From NCBI GenBank assembly GCA_020631735.1, contig CM036159.1, positions 95,900,656-95,964,655 of the forward strand: DNA of 64,000 nucleotides, given 5' to 3'. The notes under the pieces are model-generated. The model did no database searches. It was given only the letters and a program-made list of their open reading frames with translations, and was not told where the DNA came from. Positions within the stretch are counted from its first letter, which is position 1. Each line of letters begins with the position of its first letter. Below are positions 45,078 through 56,093 of this stretch, in pieces. The DNA comes from Saccharum officinarum. Lineage: Eukaryota > Streptophyta > Magnoliopsida > Poales > Poaceae. A program made the position numbers and the translations under genes.

Positions 45078-46798
45078 TCAACTACCATTGCATCCATGTA
45101 TGGATAGTCTTTCAGTTGCAAATCTTTTTCTGAGAAAGTGATTGGTAGATGAGACCATCTTATCTTTTTGTATGGGCCTTCTGTTGAGACTTGAGATAGA
45201 GTTTACTCTTCGAAAGTAATTCTTCTTTTGATTATTGTTTTCATGATCAATACTATTTCCTCCAATGATTGTTATGATTCTTCCTTTGCTTGCCATTGAA
45301 GTTAATGGAGATTTGTCTTGTTTGTTGTTCCCTTGTGGATTGCTATTTGCCACAGAGGATTTGGACTGTATTTGAAAATTTATTTGTTGTTGATTTTGCC
45401 TCCATTGATTTGGGTCGTACATTACTATTGGTCCATAGCTATATGATGATGATGGACCTGGGATCATTGCTTGGGAGTGTCCAAACTAAATTGGGTAATA
45501 AGAGTTTTGTTGACCTTGAATCATATGGTTGACAGCTTTTGATTGACTTGAGATTTAGTTTTCTTCTTGTATTTCTTCGATGTTTTTCTTTACTTTTGGA
45601 CACATTTTTTATGTGTGTCCAGCCCCTTTACCATAAATGATGCAATACATGTCTTCCGGTCTTAGGGGTGTTCTTCCTCTTGAATTGAAGCCACCTCTTT
45701 CGAATGTCCTTCGGTTGTACTGACTGTTGTATTGATTTTGAGGTGGAAAAGTGTTTTCAGTAGTTGAATTGCTATTTTCAACTTGATTGACTTGGGTGAA
45801 GTGTCTTCGCTCAAAGTTGTTTTGCTTTGGGGGATGAAATTTGCTGTTTTTGTTTTGATTTCTAAAGCTGTTTTCTTCCTCAGTTCTTTTTCTGTAATCC
45901 TCATCGGACTTGTAGTACTTCTAGATTTCTTCGTAAAGCTGAGCCAGCGAAGTTGGTTTTTCTCGAGTAAGGTGTGCTGCACATTGTCCTGCTCGAAGTC
46001 CCTTGATTGCTGCAATTATGACAACTTCGTCTGGGATATTTGTGATTTGAGATTTGATTTGAATGAATCTCTTGTAATATTGACTTAGAGGTTCTTTGGG
46101 CTGTTGCTTGCAGTTGAATAAATCCATGTCTGTAAGACCAGTTGGTTGGAATCCTTGAAAGTCAACAAGTAGATTTGTCTTTAATTGTTCCCATGAATGT
46201 ATGGATCTTGCCTTTAAAGATGAATACCAGTGTTGTGCTGGACCTTTCACTGCCATGACAAATGACTTTGCAAGTGTGGTTTCGTCTCCGCCTCTTGCAA
46301 TTACTGCGACTTCAAAACTCATTAAGAATTGCCTTGGGTCTGATTCACCATCGAATGTTGGTATCATGTTAAATTTATATCCTATAGGGCATTGAGCTAT
46401 CTGCAAATTTGTTGACAGTGGGGAGCTTGTATCAATTGATATGAATAATTTTTGAATATTTCTCTCTTGAGAGATTCTTGTTGCTGGATGTAATTCTTCT
46501 TGATTTATAACTTCATGATTTGTATTTTGCAGTTGCTCGTTTAAATTGCGGAGGGTAGCTTCGGCTTCTTCTATTCTTTGCTTGAGTGTCTTTTCTCGTG
46601 CTCTTGCGCGACCTTTTTCAAGTTTTTTTGCCTTTGTAAAACTTGTTCTTCAAGTTCTTTGAGTCTTTGCTCTTCAGCTTCGCCCATTCTTGAAGAGTTT
46701 ACACCTTGGGGAACTTCTTTTGTAAGACCTCTGTCTTCGCCGAGTGGTTGTTCGTCTTCGGCTTCTTCATTGACGGTCTTCTTGTTTGGTCTTGCCAT
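45078..46798 (-). pseudogene. Gag of the Tat-like element, broken by stops
   Basis: ATG at 46798 opens MARPNKKTVNEEAEDEQPLG, an acidic coiled-coil start. The Retrotrans_gag domain follows at about 46390-45925 (IPTFDGESDPRQFLMSFEVA; GPAQHWYSSLKARSIHSWEQ; LSQYYKRFIQIKSQITNIPD). A stop follows EEI at 45921. Beyond are Asn/Gln-rich sequence and a degenerate zinc knuckle (MYCIIYGKGAGHT). Stops and frame changes prevent a full-length product. Confidence 0.75.
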
Positions 46799-46855
46799 TT
46801 TATTTCTTGTGGTCGCGAAGATCCTTAGATGCACGCACAAACGGTGGGCGCCAAA

Positions 46856-47509
46856 TGTTGGGTGAAAAGTTCAGGTCAGACGACACAATTCACACAATCA
46901 TCAGAAATATTTCATCCAAGACAAAATTGCGTGTAAAGTTGCATTCATTTCTCTCCTCCCCACTGTACATGCCAGAGGGGGTATTTATAGGGCCCCAGGC
47001 TTCGTATTTTACATAAAATAACTATTATGCCCTTAACCTAAATATTTACAACCCTTCTTGATTATGAGGGCGAAGTGGTAATTTCCTCTTTCTAAACATT
47101 CATTCTTCTATTTCTAGTCTCTAGTTTTCCTGATCTTCATTCAAACTTTAGTTGGTTCTTCAACTCTTCAGAATTTTAGACGAAGTCGAACTTACGTCTT
47201 CGAAGTTGATCTTTTATATAGCGAAGCCAAACTTTGTCTTCGCTCTAATTTTGGTCTTCTGATTTCTGCTCTTCTTTTGACTTCGTCGGTCAGCGAAGTT
47301 AGTTTTCATAACCGCGAAGTCAAATCTTCACCTTCGCTTGAATCTTGCTTTTTGGTCTCTTACTTCTTGGCGAAGTTAGATTTTTCCTTGTGATGTGAAA
47401 AATATCTTCGCCTTCCTTATTTTCTGCAACAAAATATTGTTATAAAGTTTCAGTCTTTTCTACTCCAGAGTTTGGGGCTGTGTTTTTGTGGCGAAGTTGA
47501 ATCCCAACA
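46856..47509 (-). repeat. 5' LTR (654 bp)
   Basis: TGTTGGGTGAAAAG at 46856 to AATCCCAACA at 47509. A minus-strand TATA box (CCCTATAAATAC) is at about 46979-46990. Both LTRs are rich in CGAAG/CTTCG words. Confidence 0.9.
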
Positions 47510-47636
47510 ACAACCAAACTGTGCAATTAGTTTTTGATTTTATTCACATTTAGTACTTCATACATGTATCGCAAATTTGATGTGACGAGGAATCTTTTTT
47601 TGCATAGTGCACTTTTCAATGGATCTAAACACAGGG

Positions 47637-50600
47637 ATTATTTAGGTACGATAGAATGTAGTGCCGAGTTAGAGAACTCATTGAGCCTGTCACACGACCC
47701 AACATTCGGAGTCAAGCCACACCAGATGCAAGGCGAGTTTGTTTGATATGTTCCATAGCATTTATGCCTTCCTATACGAGGGAATGCTCTTGTGTTTTAG
47801 GTAGTTCGAGTTATGAGGCCTCTGAATATATGTGACGTAGTTTGGTTACCACAAACTGAATGCATCCAGAAAACAGTAGATTGCTATATAGATCAACTGC
47901 TTGTCCTTCTGCAAAATAACCAAATGCACTTGCCCTCATGCTAAATGCACAAACCTGAGGTAGATTGTTTCAGACCCTTGCGATCTCTGATTTTGGTATT
48001 TGTATGTTTCCATATTCCTATGCACTACAAGTTTTGTTGTAGCAGTGATATTAGAATATAGGTAATTCTACGTTCACCTCAATGCTAGGTACAATATGCT
48101 CCAGCCAAATGACGACAAAAGTCTTGGCCTCTCAGATAATGGTGCACTGCTACGCTTTGGCAAAAATTTTTAGGAATTTCATATGTTGCTATTATATTTG
48201 ACTTTTCAGGGAGAACGGTTCTATGCCGTTGTTGCCTAGATTTTAGTGTGTACATCCCCTCTTCTTGCCATGCACATTTTGCTGCTTCACCATGACCTGA
48301 TGAAGTTACATTCCAACATATTGTGTTTCATCATGTATGTATCTGAATGTTTCATATCTTATTAACACAAATATAGTTGCTTAATGGCCAGAATTCTAAG
48401 ATTTGCCTTACCGCCATTGCAGGGGTACTGATACAAGATCTGGTAGGCTGTGGCCAATGAGTCAAAAACACACTAAATATTGTTCCAGTTGCTGGTGCAA
48501 GGAATATATCTTTTTTCTCCTTAGTATCACTGATTGGTTAAATCCTTCTACAGGATCATGGCACAATTATATTATCGTGGTTTTCATGTTTCTCTCACAA
48601 GACATGATGCGGATTGCCGACATATAGTATGTATCTAAATTTTCCATACAGGAGCCAATTATGCTTATGTTTGATTTGTTTAGTTGGCCTTTCCTTTTCA
48701 TAGTTCCTCCAAGTTACACTTATAGGTTAACCCTGCATTACATGGCATATATGAAGACAAACCCTGCCCTTTGCTTCAGGATGGTGGTTTATGTACTTTT
48801 GAATCAAAATTGTCACTACTGGCGTTTCCTGCTTCACGCATTGCTCCGTGTGATTAGGGTCATATACTTCCTTTTCTTTGTGCATATGTGCTCATCTATT
48901 TTTGATGTTCCATCCGTGCGGAGTTCAAAACTTTGTCTACCGTTGGTTATAGGGAACCATTTTTACCAGAAAAATATATTGTCACATACATGGTGCATAG
49001 GTTGCTGCTAATATGTTGAGGGAGAGATTTGAAGTTCCTGGTGAATTGGCCACTACCTTTTGAAACTGATTTTTTTTTGTTGTTTGTCACTACAGCAGCT
49101 GTACACTACTCTATATATTTATCTATAAGCTAAGCGGCATCATCCCAACAGCTGCAGGTCAAAGTCGCCGAAGACTTGAGAGCACACAGACATACGAAAT
49201 GGCCAGTTCATTTTATTCTAAACAGCGGATGTCCGGCGCACTTACTGCTCAACAACAAGGTAACTAGACAAGAACATCATCTACCGTTTCTATTTCATTT
49301 GCATGACGAACCTGATGTATTAATTACCGCTTCCATATATATATACGGCTACAGAGATGGAGCAATCTGAATATCTGATATGTCGATGACTGTTGAATGG
49401 TGTACAATCTGAATATCCAAGAAGGATTTGAACCGAATAAGCAGCTCACACAAATAACCTTTTTTTAGAAAATAGTCATATACCAATAGAACATTTAAAA
49501 TAACTTGGAATTGTATGGTTTGCCTGGCTTAACCCAGTAATCTATAGGGAAAAAGTATTTTAAATTGGTTCTTGGTTCATTCCCAAGGACCAAAAAAATG
49601 GAGGTGGTCTAAGTTAAGAATGTAGAGTAAATCACCTGTTGGCAACCTATCGGAGCCTAGGACTGCTTAATGGCCACTCGGTGCAGCGTGTAAGGTGAGG
49701 TCAACTTTAATATTGGGTCTTGATCGACCGTACGATGGGACTTTTCATGATCCAAAATACTCGTATAGAACATACAACTCTGTAATATCGAGAGGAACCA
49801 TTAAAAGAGGACACCATGAATCATCTCAAAAAATATGTTAGAGCTTTACCCCTCCTGGTGCAACCTGTAACTGTGCATAGAACGCATGGCACAGAATCTC
49901 TGTCAAGAAACTGCAGTGATTCAGGATAGTGAAAAATCCCCCTAAAACCTACATTGTAAACATCATCAACATAAAACATGAGGTGCAAAGAACCGTCAAG
50001 TTACATTTTCAGCAAAAAAAAACAGTTTCAAGTTAGTGTATTTTCATGAACTAAGGCAACTAAGTTTATTATTCTAATAACTCAATGCAAAGAAATCGAG
50101 GCCTGAACAAAGGCAATAGTGGCATCTTGAGCAGTTTGAGTAGAAATAGCTAATTAGCTTGGGCTTTTTTTAACACAATACCTGCTCAGCGCCTTCATTG
50201 TTAAATATCGATGTTTATGCTCTTGATTATTTCTTTTCCTTCATTCACCCATTATGATCTGAAGATATCAGCGCCTGCAATTTTAGGCTGTCAGTAAATA
50301 TTATAGTGGCTCAGATTTTGGGGTATTAGAAATGGTCTATAAATATTAAGAAATGCCGTACATGCCATCAACCTAAAAGCACCATATTACAGTAATTCAT
50401 GAATCGGAACCACATAAAGAACAAAAAAATGGCACTTACATGCAAATGTAGTGCACCCAGACCTAGGCCTACCTGTTTACACCAAGTGGGATGCTTCCCC
50501 AGCATGTGTTGACTCCAGTGGCTCTGCAAAATCCCGGTGGATATGCAGAATCCCCTTTATGTTGTGGGCTGAGCAATAGGCTTCTTCAAATGACATTCTT

Positions 50601-51598
50601 TGGGGAAAAAATTAAGCAGCAGGCAAGGTTCATCAATGTTGGCCAAAATGTCTGCACATAAGTTAATTTAATCAATGTAAAGAAGGTAGAGCACAAGAGA
50701 ACAACTCAAAGTCTACCTCTAAGGCTGTTCCATCGATAAACATATAGGGTCTTGGCTTACATATTTTGCAACCATAAAAATCTACCTCTAAGGCTGTTTC
50801 ATCGATAAACATATAGGGTCTTGGTTTAGTTATTTTCCTAAACATGTCCAATCTGAAATTAAATAGTGTAAGAGGCACATGAAAAAACACTACCGAAGCA
50901 AGAGAACTAAGTAAGAGAGAAACAAATCATTTGAAGTTAAATAGCAAATGTGATTATCTTGGAAGATGACACTTTTCAGTTTGAAGCCAAATAGCAAATC
51001 TGTGCAGCTGTTTAGAAATCTATTAGTGTTCAGTTTTTATGCACACATCTTACTACATTCATGCAATTTTTTGTGGTAAACGGAAATCAACAATAGTGCT
51101 GTCAAACTGAAAAGGTGAACCTAAAATGCAAACTTGGCAAACAAATTTGGAGGCCTAACTCCGTAGCTTGACATAGGCATACGCTGAACAGCTTTCTTGT
51201 GAAATTAGGTATCCATAGCAGAAGACTATGTAATGAATTATCAGCTTATATTTCGCTCCAAACAGTGAGCCCTGCAGCAGCCCCCACCTTCCCACGCATA
51301 CACTGAATATTTGCAGTGTGAAATTAGGCATCCTAGCACAATGTTATCTAAAATTTGAGGCCTGCAGGATCCCCCACCCTCACATGCATCAATCCTGGAT
51401 GTATAATTATAAGTACTGAAGAACTACCTCAGAATTAATCTGACAAAGAAAAGGACCGTCAACAACGCTGTACTGAACATTTTCAGTTAAAGATTGAATT
51501 GCCAACCATGAAAATCTGCTAATCGAAGGTCAGAGCATCATAGTAATAACGAAATCGTCCAAACTCACATGAATTTTCATACAACATACATGAGTCTG
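47637..51598. other. Low-information intergenic sequence
   Basis: AT-rich with scattered short ORFs and no recognised protein. Possible intron/exon borders occur (for example TTTTCAGGG near 48207), but no exon chain could be supported. Contains the tandem duplication at 50708-50832. Confidence 0.4.
50708..50832 (-). repeat. 72-bp tandem duplication with coding-like character
   Basis: TCTACCTCTAAGGCTGTTCC at about 50712 recurs as TCTACCTCTAAGGCTGTTTC at about 50781. On the minus strand both copies read KPRPYMFIDETALEVDF (G for E in one) in the same frame. Confidence 0.7.
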
Positions 51599-52712
51599 AA
51601 ATCATACCTACAAATTTGAAAGAGGAACCAACGGCCACGGGATCATACAGGTAGTCTTGCAGCTGCAACCCTGAAGACTCGCTCTCCGTTCCGACGTGAT
51701 GCCAATGTAGATGCAATAAGCAGTGGGGGAAAAAACAAGAAGACCAGTAAATAAACAACCAAGCAAAAGAAGACGAGAATGTGTTGGGGGTAGAGCTAGA
51801 GGAGAGAACGGCCAACCTGTGGCATGCCGCCGTGGACGCGTCCAGCTCGGCAAGCAGTAGGACGCCGGACATCCATCTAGGACATCACCATGAAAGCCGC
51901 GATAGGGAAGAAGCAGGGCGGAGGTGAGTGCTACGGTGACACGGCTGGTCCTCGGGGAGTTGGCACCGGCGCTCGGCTGGCGGTGGAAGCGCTGAGGCGG
52001 GGCGGCGCCCGAGCGGACGGCGCCGGTGCTGGTGCTGGCCTGCGGAGCCACCATGGCACCACCCCTCGGCAAGCCGCCCTGTGCGTGCCGGCCTCCCCAG
52101 CTGGTGGCGTCGGAGCCAACGCCGCCGGTTTCGAGGTTGACGTGCCGTCGTGCCGCCACGGTAGGAGAGAGGGAGACGGAGCCGCCGGTTCCAAGGCTCG
52201 TGTGCCGTCGCGCCGTCGTATCGGGGGAGAGGGAGAGGGAGAGGGAGAGGAAGGGGAGGGTGGGGCGGCGCGGGCGCGCGGCGCACGTGTGCTGTCGCGC
52301 CGCCGTATCGGGAGAGAGGGAGAGGGAGAGGGAGGGGAGGGTGGGGCGGCGAGCGGCGCGGAGAGATCGAGGGGGCCGAGATATTTTGGATGACAACGGG
52401 GAGAAGGGAACGGTGGGAGGCTTCGAGAAGGCAGGCACGCGGCACGCGCTGAAGCGGAGGGCTCGACGACAACGGCGGCAACAGGAGTCAGCACAGCATC
52501 TCAGCATTGAATCCCAGATCAAACGGCCAAAATTTTTTTTGCTAACGTGGATACCGTGAGAAGTCGGCGACCGGTTCACCTTTGTAGAGTTTAGATGATA
52601 TAATAATCTCACAGCCCTTTCTCAGTGCTGAATTGTGCAATACTTCATAGTTGTACACGACTGCTAAGAGAACCAACATCCCGCAGCGAAGCGCGGGGAA
52701 CGAACCATCTAG
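51599..52712. mobile_element. Helitron-like 3' end with GC-rich, possibly captured gene sequence
   Basis: CCCGCAGCGAAGCGCGGG (about 52680-52697) forms a short hairpin followed within 12 bases by CTAG at 52709-52712 and a T, the classic Helitron 3' terminus on the plus strand. The 5' end was not found, so the left border given is arbitrary. Inside, 51890-52500 is very GC-rich with three related CT-rich units (CCCTCTCCCTCTCCCCCGAT type), open in several frames on both strands. On the minus strand there are donor-like sites (CCACAGGTTGGC at about 51818; TTGTAGGTATG at about 51608), which suggests captured leader or exon sequence. No protein family recognised. Confidence 0.45.
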
Positions 52713-52713
52713 T

Positions 52714-54602
52714 TTAGATATATCCTCCATAAATCAACAGTGGAACAGGACGAAAAGGACTCCACTAAGAAAACAAATGGTCTGAATGTGGAATCTCATG
52801 ACTAGGAAAAGATCAAGTACCTAGCAGAAGGGAGCTGGTTTCTTTTTGCGGGCAGATTTTAAAAGGCGTCTGATCTCCAGCCTAGCACTGGGGAGGCTGC
52901 CAGTGCAAACATACATCGTGTATTAGACTTACGGGCACCTGTTATTGTCATGGTATATATCTGGATCCTGGAAGCTTTATGTTAGTTCTTGAAATTCTCA
53001 TCCATGTTTTAGTATGATAATCTGTTTATGCTCTGACATGAAATTTTGTTTGCATTTCAGGTTTTGAAAGGAATGTGCATCATGGATGCTCAGATCTTCA
53101 AAAAGCACCTGAAAAGAGTTCTATCCATTAAATTACCAAACTTATCTGTTGTGATCAGGTACGTACTTTGTCGGATGTCATTTAGTTTCTAGGTACCATC
53201 AACGAAACATGAGATAACACCAGAGCTTTAATTTGTGGTTAGTTATGCTTCAGATGGATGTTCGTGGAGCCCTTGGTGATCTCTTTAGCAAACAGCTTAC
53301 TCCACTCATGCTCTGAAGTATGGCAGTATTTCCTCTTGCATATATATCTTGTTGGAATATATCCGTCATCAGCATTTTTGTGCAAACATGGAGCACCGGT
53401 AGGGTGCTTGACATCCTTAAGGCACATGTATGGTGCAACAGCTACTCCCTAGGAAGTTACGAAGAGCTGTTCCAAAAAAAAGGAAGTTACTAAGAGCTTG
53501 GTCAGCGAGGAACGACAAAAGTCTCTATAAGCCACATTTCTTTTTGGATGACGCCAGGGAAGTAGCTTGACTGTTGCGCACACCATGTTTTTCCTAGTGA
53601 CTTGTACTTTTGAGCTATTTATCTACGCTCGGACAGGGATGATGCATCCATTATACAGTAGAGTAGTGTTGGTGATATGTACACATTGTTCAGGACATTG
53701 TACTTGATGCCTGTTATTATATGGCAATAGTAGATTATTTGTGGCAAGCCTTGTTTTTGTGTCTAATAAAGTGGGGTCCCGAGAAGTAGAGTATATAGCA
53801 TTATCTGCCTGATTGTTGCAGAATTCTCCTCAAGATTAGGATCACAATCATGATCATTGTGTGGTGATATTCCGATACATTCCTTTCCCTTCTCATAATT
53901 CTCTTTCCGTTTTATTCCATTTTATTTACTTGCCTTCCTGTGTGTCCATGCGATGATTATTTGCATGAAGTGATTTGAGGGTGATTACATTCCTTCTGTG
54001 TTTCCATTCGTGTTCCATGCGGTGTTTGCGGTTGCAGGGTTATTTTTTTACCGTGTGTGCGTGATTGACTTCCGTGTTTGGGTGATTGACGGTGATATTT
54101 TTTCCCGTGTGCGTGATTGACGGTTTTTTTTTCTCCCAAGTAGTCATAGATCGCATGATTGTTTTGGTGCTGCCGAGTAGACGTTAACAATCTGCATGTT
54201 TTAGTTGTAAAGAAGAGATAGAGAGAGATAAAGATAGAGATATGCTGCCAACGCAGGCACATTGTGTTTTGAGTTTACATACTTTCAATCATTTGTCGAT
54301 AATCGAAGTCCAAGGTGAATTTAGTATATTGGCAACTAATACTTTGTGTACCAGAATCCAGTCATTCATTTGTTGCCATCGCACGCGTATTGTTTATTGG
54401 ATTTCTATATTTACAATCACCCGTCGAGAATCTAAGAAGGCAAGGTGAACACAACATATTGTGTACTGTTAATACTTTATATCTTGCGTGCTAGAGTGAT
54501 CGCTGTAGAAGTAGAACTAATCGATAAGACCCATAATGCAGTCAGCGAGACAACCTACACCAGCCCAAGTGAACAGATTCTAGAATCTAGGTACTACAAT
54601 AT
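52714..54602. other. Intergenic sequence with one exon-like segment
   Basis: 53062-53158, between TTTCAG and GTACGT, reads VLKGMCIMDAQIFKKHLKRV then LSIKLPNLSVVIR with no stop and correct splice borders; I do not recognise it. 54000-54130 has repeats of GTGATTGACGGT. Nothing else is supported. Confidence 0.35.
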
Positions 54603-54603
54603 A

Positions 54604-54640
54604 CTAGCCAGTCTCCCCACGCGTTGTGCGGGCACGTTGT
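54604..54640 (-). mobile_element. Possible Helitron 3' terminus on the minus strand
   Basis: The plus strand ACTAGCCAGTCTCCCCACGC followed by GTTGTGCGGGCACG reads on the minus strand as a CCCGCACAACGCGTGGG hairpin then CTAG and T. The other end was not found. Confidence 0.35.
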
Positions 54641-55570
54641 CAACTAAGATGCAAAAAGATTGTTAAAGCTTCTAATTACAATTGACTAAACCCGGTGTTT
54701 CCCGCATGTCGATTTCAAGCTGACAGTTTTTTGTGGGTTACAAATATTTCATCAAGGAGCAGTTGTAGTAAGGAGAACACAATAGAACACCATCAAGACA
54801 CCCTGTGAACAACCTGACGTAGCAAGAAAAGATTAAAATTAAATTGTTACTGCATTCCAAAGAAGCACATCCAATTAGCACGACATCAAGGATGAAAGGC
54901 CATTGAGTTTGCAAGTTCTGAACCTTAGCACACAATAATTTTACAGGAACCGTGATCAAGAAATACATGCATCAACATTTATGATTTTAATGTAAATTTG
55001 TGTTTGAAGCAGATGAGTATTATTATTTATCGGTGGCTGTATGTACACCTCTCGTTTCATTTCATAAAACTGCTTGAGCGATTATTAGCAGGAAATGTGT
55101 GGTCTCTAGATAGCAAAATTTGCACACTAATTTTCTTTTCGCAAACTTTGGAGGAACCATAGGCTGCAAATAAATATTAAGAAACTGCATAAGGGAACAC
55201 AATTCAAGAAGCAGAGTTTGTAACCTGTCAATTCAATGGGAAAAATAGGGGAACGGGACCAAGCTAGAAGAACACAAACACGACACCAGAAGAGTAACCC
55301 AATCTATGTGGTTGAATTGTTGACGATGGGTTACTTGTGAACTGGATCCAAATTTCAAAAGATATATACATGTAAGCATGATTGGACACTACAGTTAGTG
55401 AAATGGTAGTATGGAGCAAAAGTTAGGAACAACTGTTAAATGTGAAACCTTGGAAGCTGAGTAATTTGAACGCACACATATATGCAACTAAGGTTGTGCG
55501 ATTAACCATAAGAACCTAGAATCATCAATATTTTTTGCCACTGCTAATTAATTATTTGATTCAGTGTAAG
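54641..55570. other. Intergenic sequence, nothing recognised
   Basis: AT-rich, short ORFs only, no terminal repeats or coding motifs that I could support. Confidence 0.5.
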
Positions 55571-56093
55571 TGTCGGGTACCAGAATTAGGGGTACCCAAA
55601 TCCTACGAAGAAAAAGAATCAACCCCGAGGAATCCACGCCTTGAAACCTCTAAAAAATCGAATCAAGGCCCCCGTACACCGACACAACGAGCCAAACCCG
55701 CGTACGGAAGAAGACAGGGCACCCTCGACTACATTCCGACTCGCACGAGGCTCACTCGACGGAAAGCCTCGACCCTGGAAAATCTCCGACTCGCACGACC
55801 CAGGGTCGAGCCGGTCGACCCCCCCTCTCAGTCACCTATTAGCTGACAAAAGCATTTAATGTCACCACTTCCACCTACGTGGCTACAGCGCCATAGGCAT
55901 GGGAGCAGCACCCGCGTCTGATCCTACTTTTTACTGCCCATCCCGGGATGGGCGATCAAAGGTAGCCACTATTCACACCATAACTGGCACTGTCCGACCA
56001 TTATGCCCCAGGATTTCCGGGGCTCGACCTTATCCGTTTCTCGTCGACCCCTCTCAACTACGTCCCGACTCGGCCTCGACCGCCGTCGGTCAA
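55571..56093 (+). mobile_element. Truncated Tat-type LTR, interrupted by the chromovirus
   Basis: Starts TGTCGGGTACCAGAATTAGG and shows the same layout as the LTR at 18865-20011 (GGGTACCC, repeated GACTCGCACGA and TCGAC words, CCCATCCCGGGATGGG). It stops abruptly at the LTR of the chromovirus at 56094. The remainder would lie beyond that insertion, outside the window. Confidence 0.75.

Larger units (their letters stand above)
36115..47509 (-). mobile_element. Complete Tat-like Ty3/Gypsy retrotransposon (11.4 kb)
   Basis: Target duplication ACAAC lies at 36110-36114 and 47510-47514. LTRs at 36115-37001 and 46856-47509 start TGTTGGGTGAAAAGTTCAGG and end CCCAACA. Sense is minus: the primer-binding-like TGGCGCCCACCG lies next to the upper LTR (about 46854-46843) and a purine tract GAGGGGCTGC next to the lower LTR. 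Order on the minus strand is gag, protease/RT/RNase H remnants, tandem repeats, then a gene on the opposite strand. No integrase was found between RNase H (ends about 43020) and the repeats, so the element is probably non-autonomous. Confidence 0.9.
35993..47636. mobile_element. MITE split by the 36115-47509 retrotransposon
   Basis: The two halves, 35993-36114 (GGCTGTGTTTAGTTCCTGAA start) and 47510-47636 (TTTTCAATGGATCTAAACAC end), together form one MITE with inverted ends. They rejoin exactly across the retrotransposon target duplication ACAAC and align with the sister copy at 35697-35911. Confidence 0.8.

Noticed and set aside
51608..52612. A 334-residue open frame on the minus strand across the GC-rich block
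   Set aside because: The same region is open in several frames on both strands because of GC- and CT-rich repeats. The composition is Arg/Ser/Pro-rich without domains, so I do not call it a gene.
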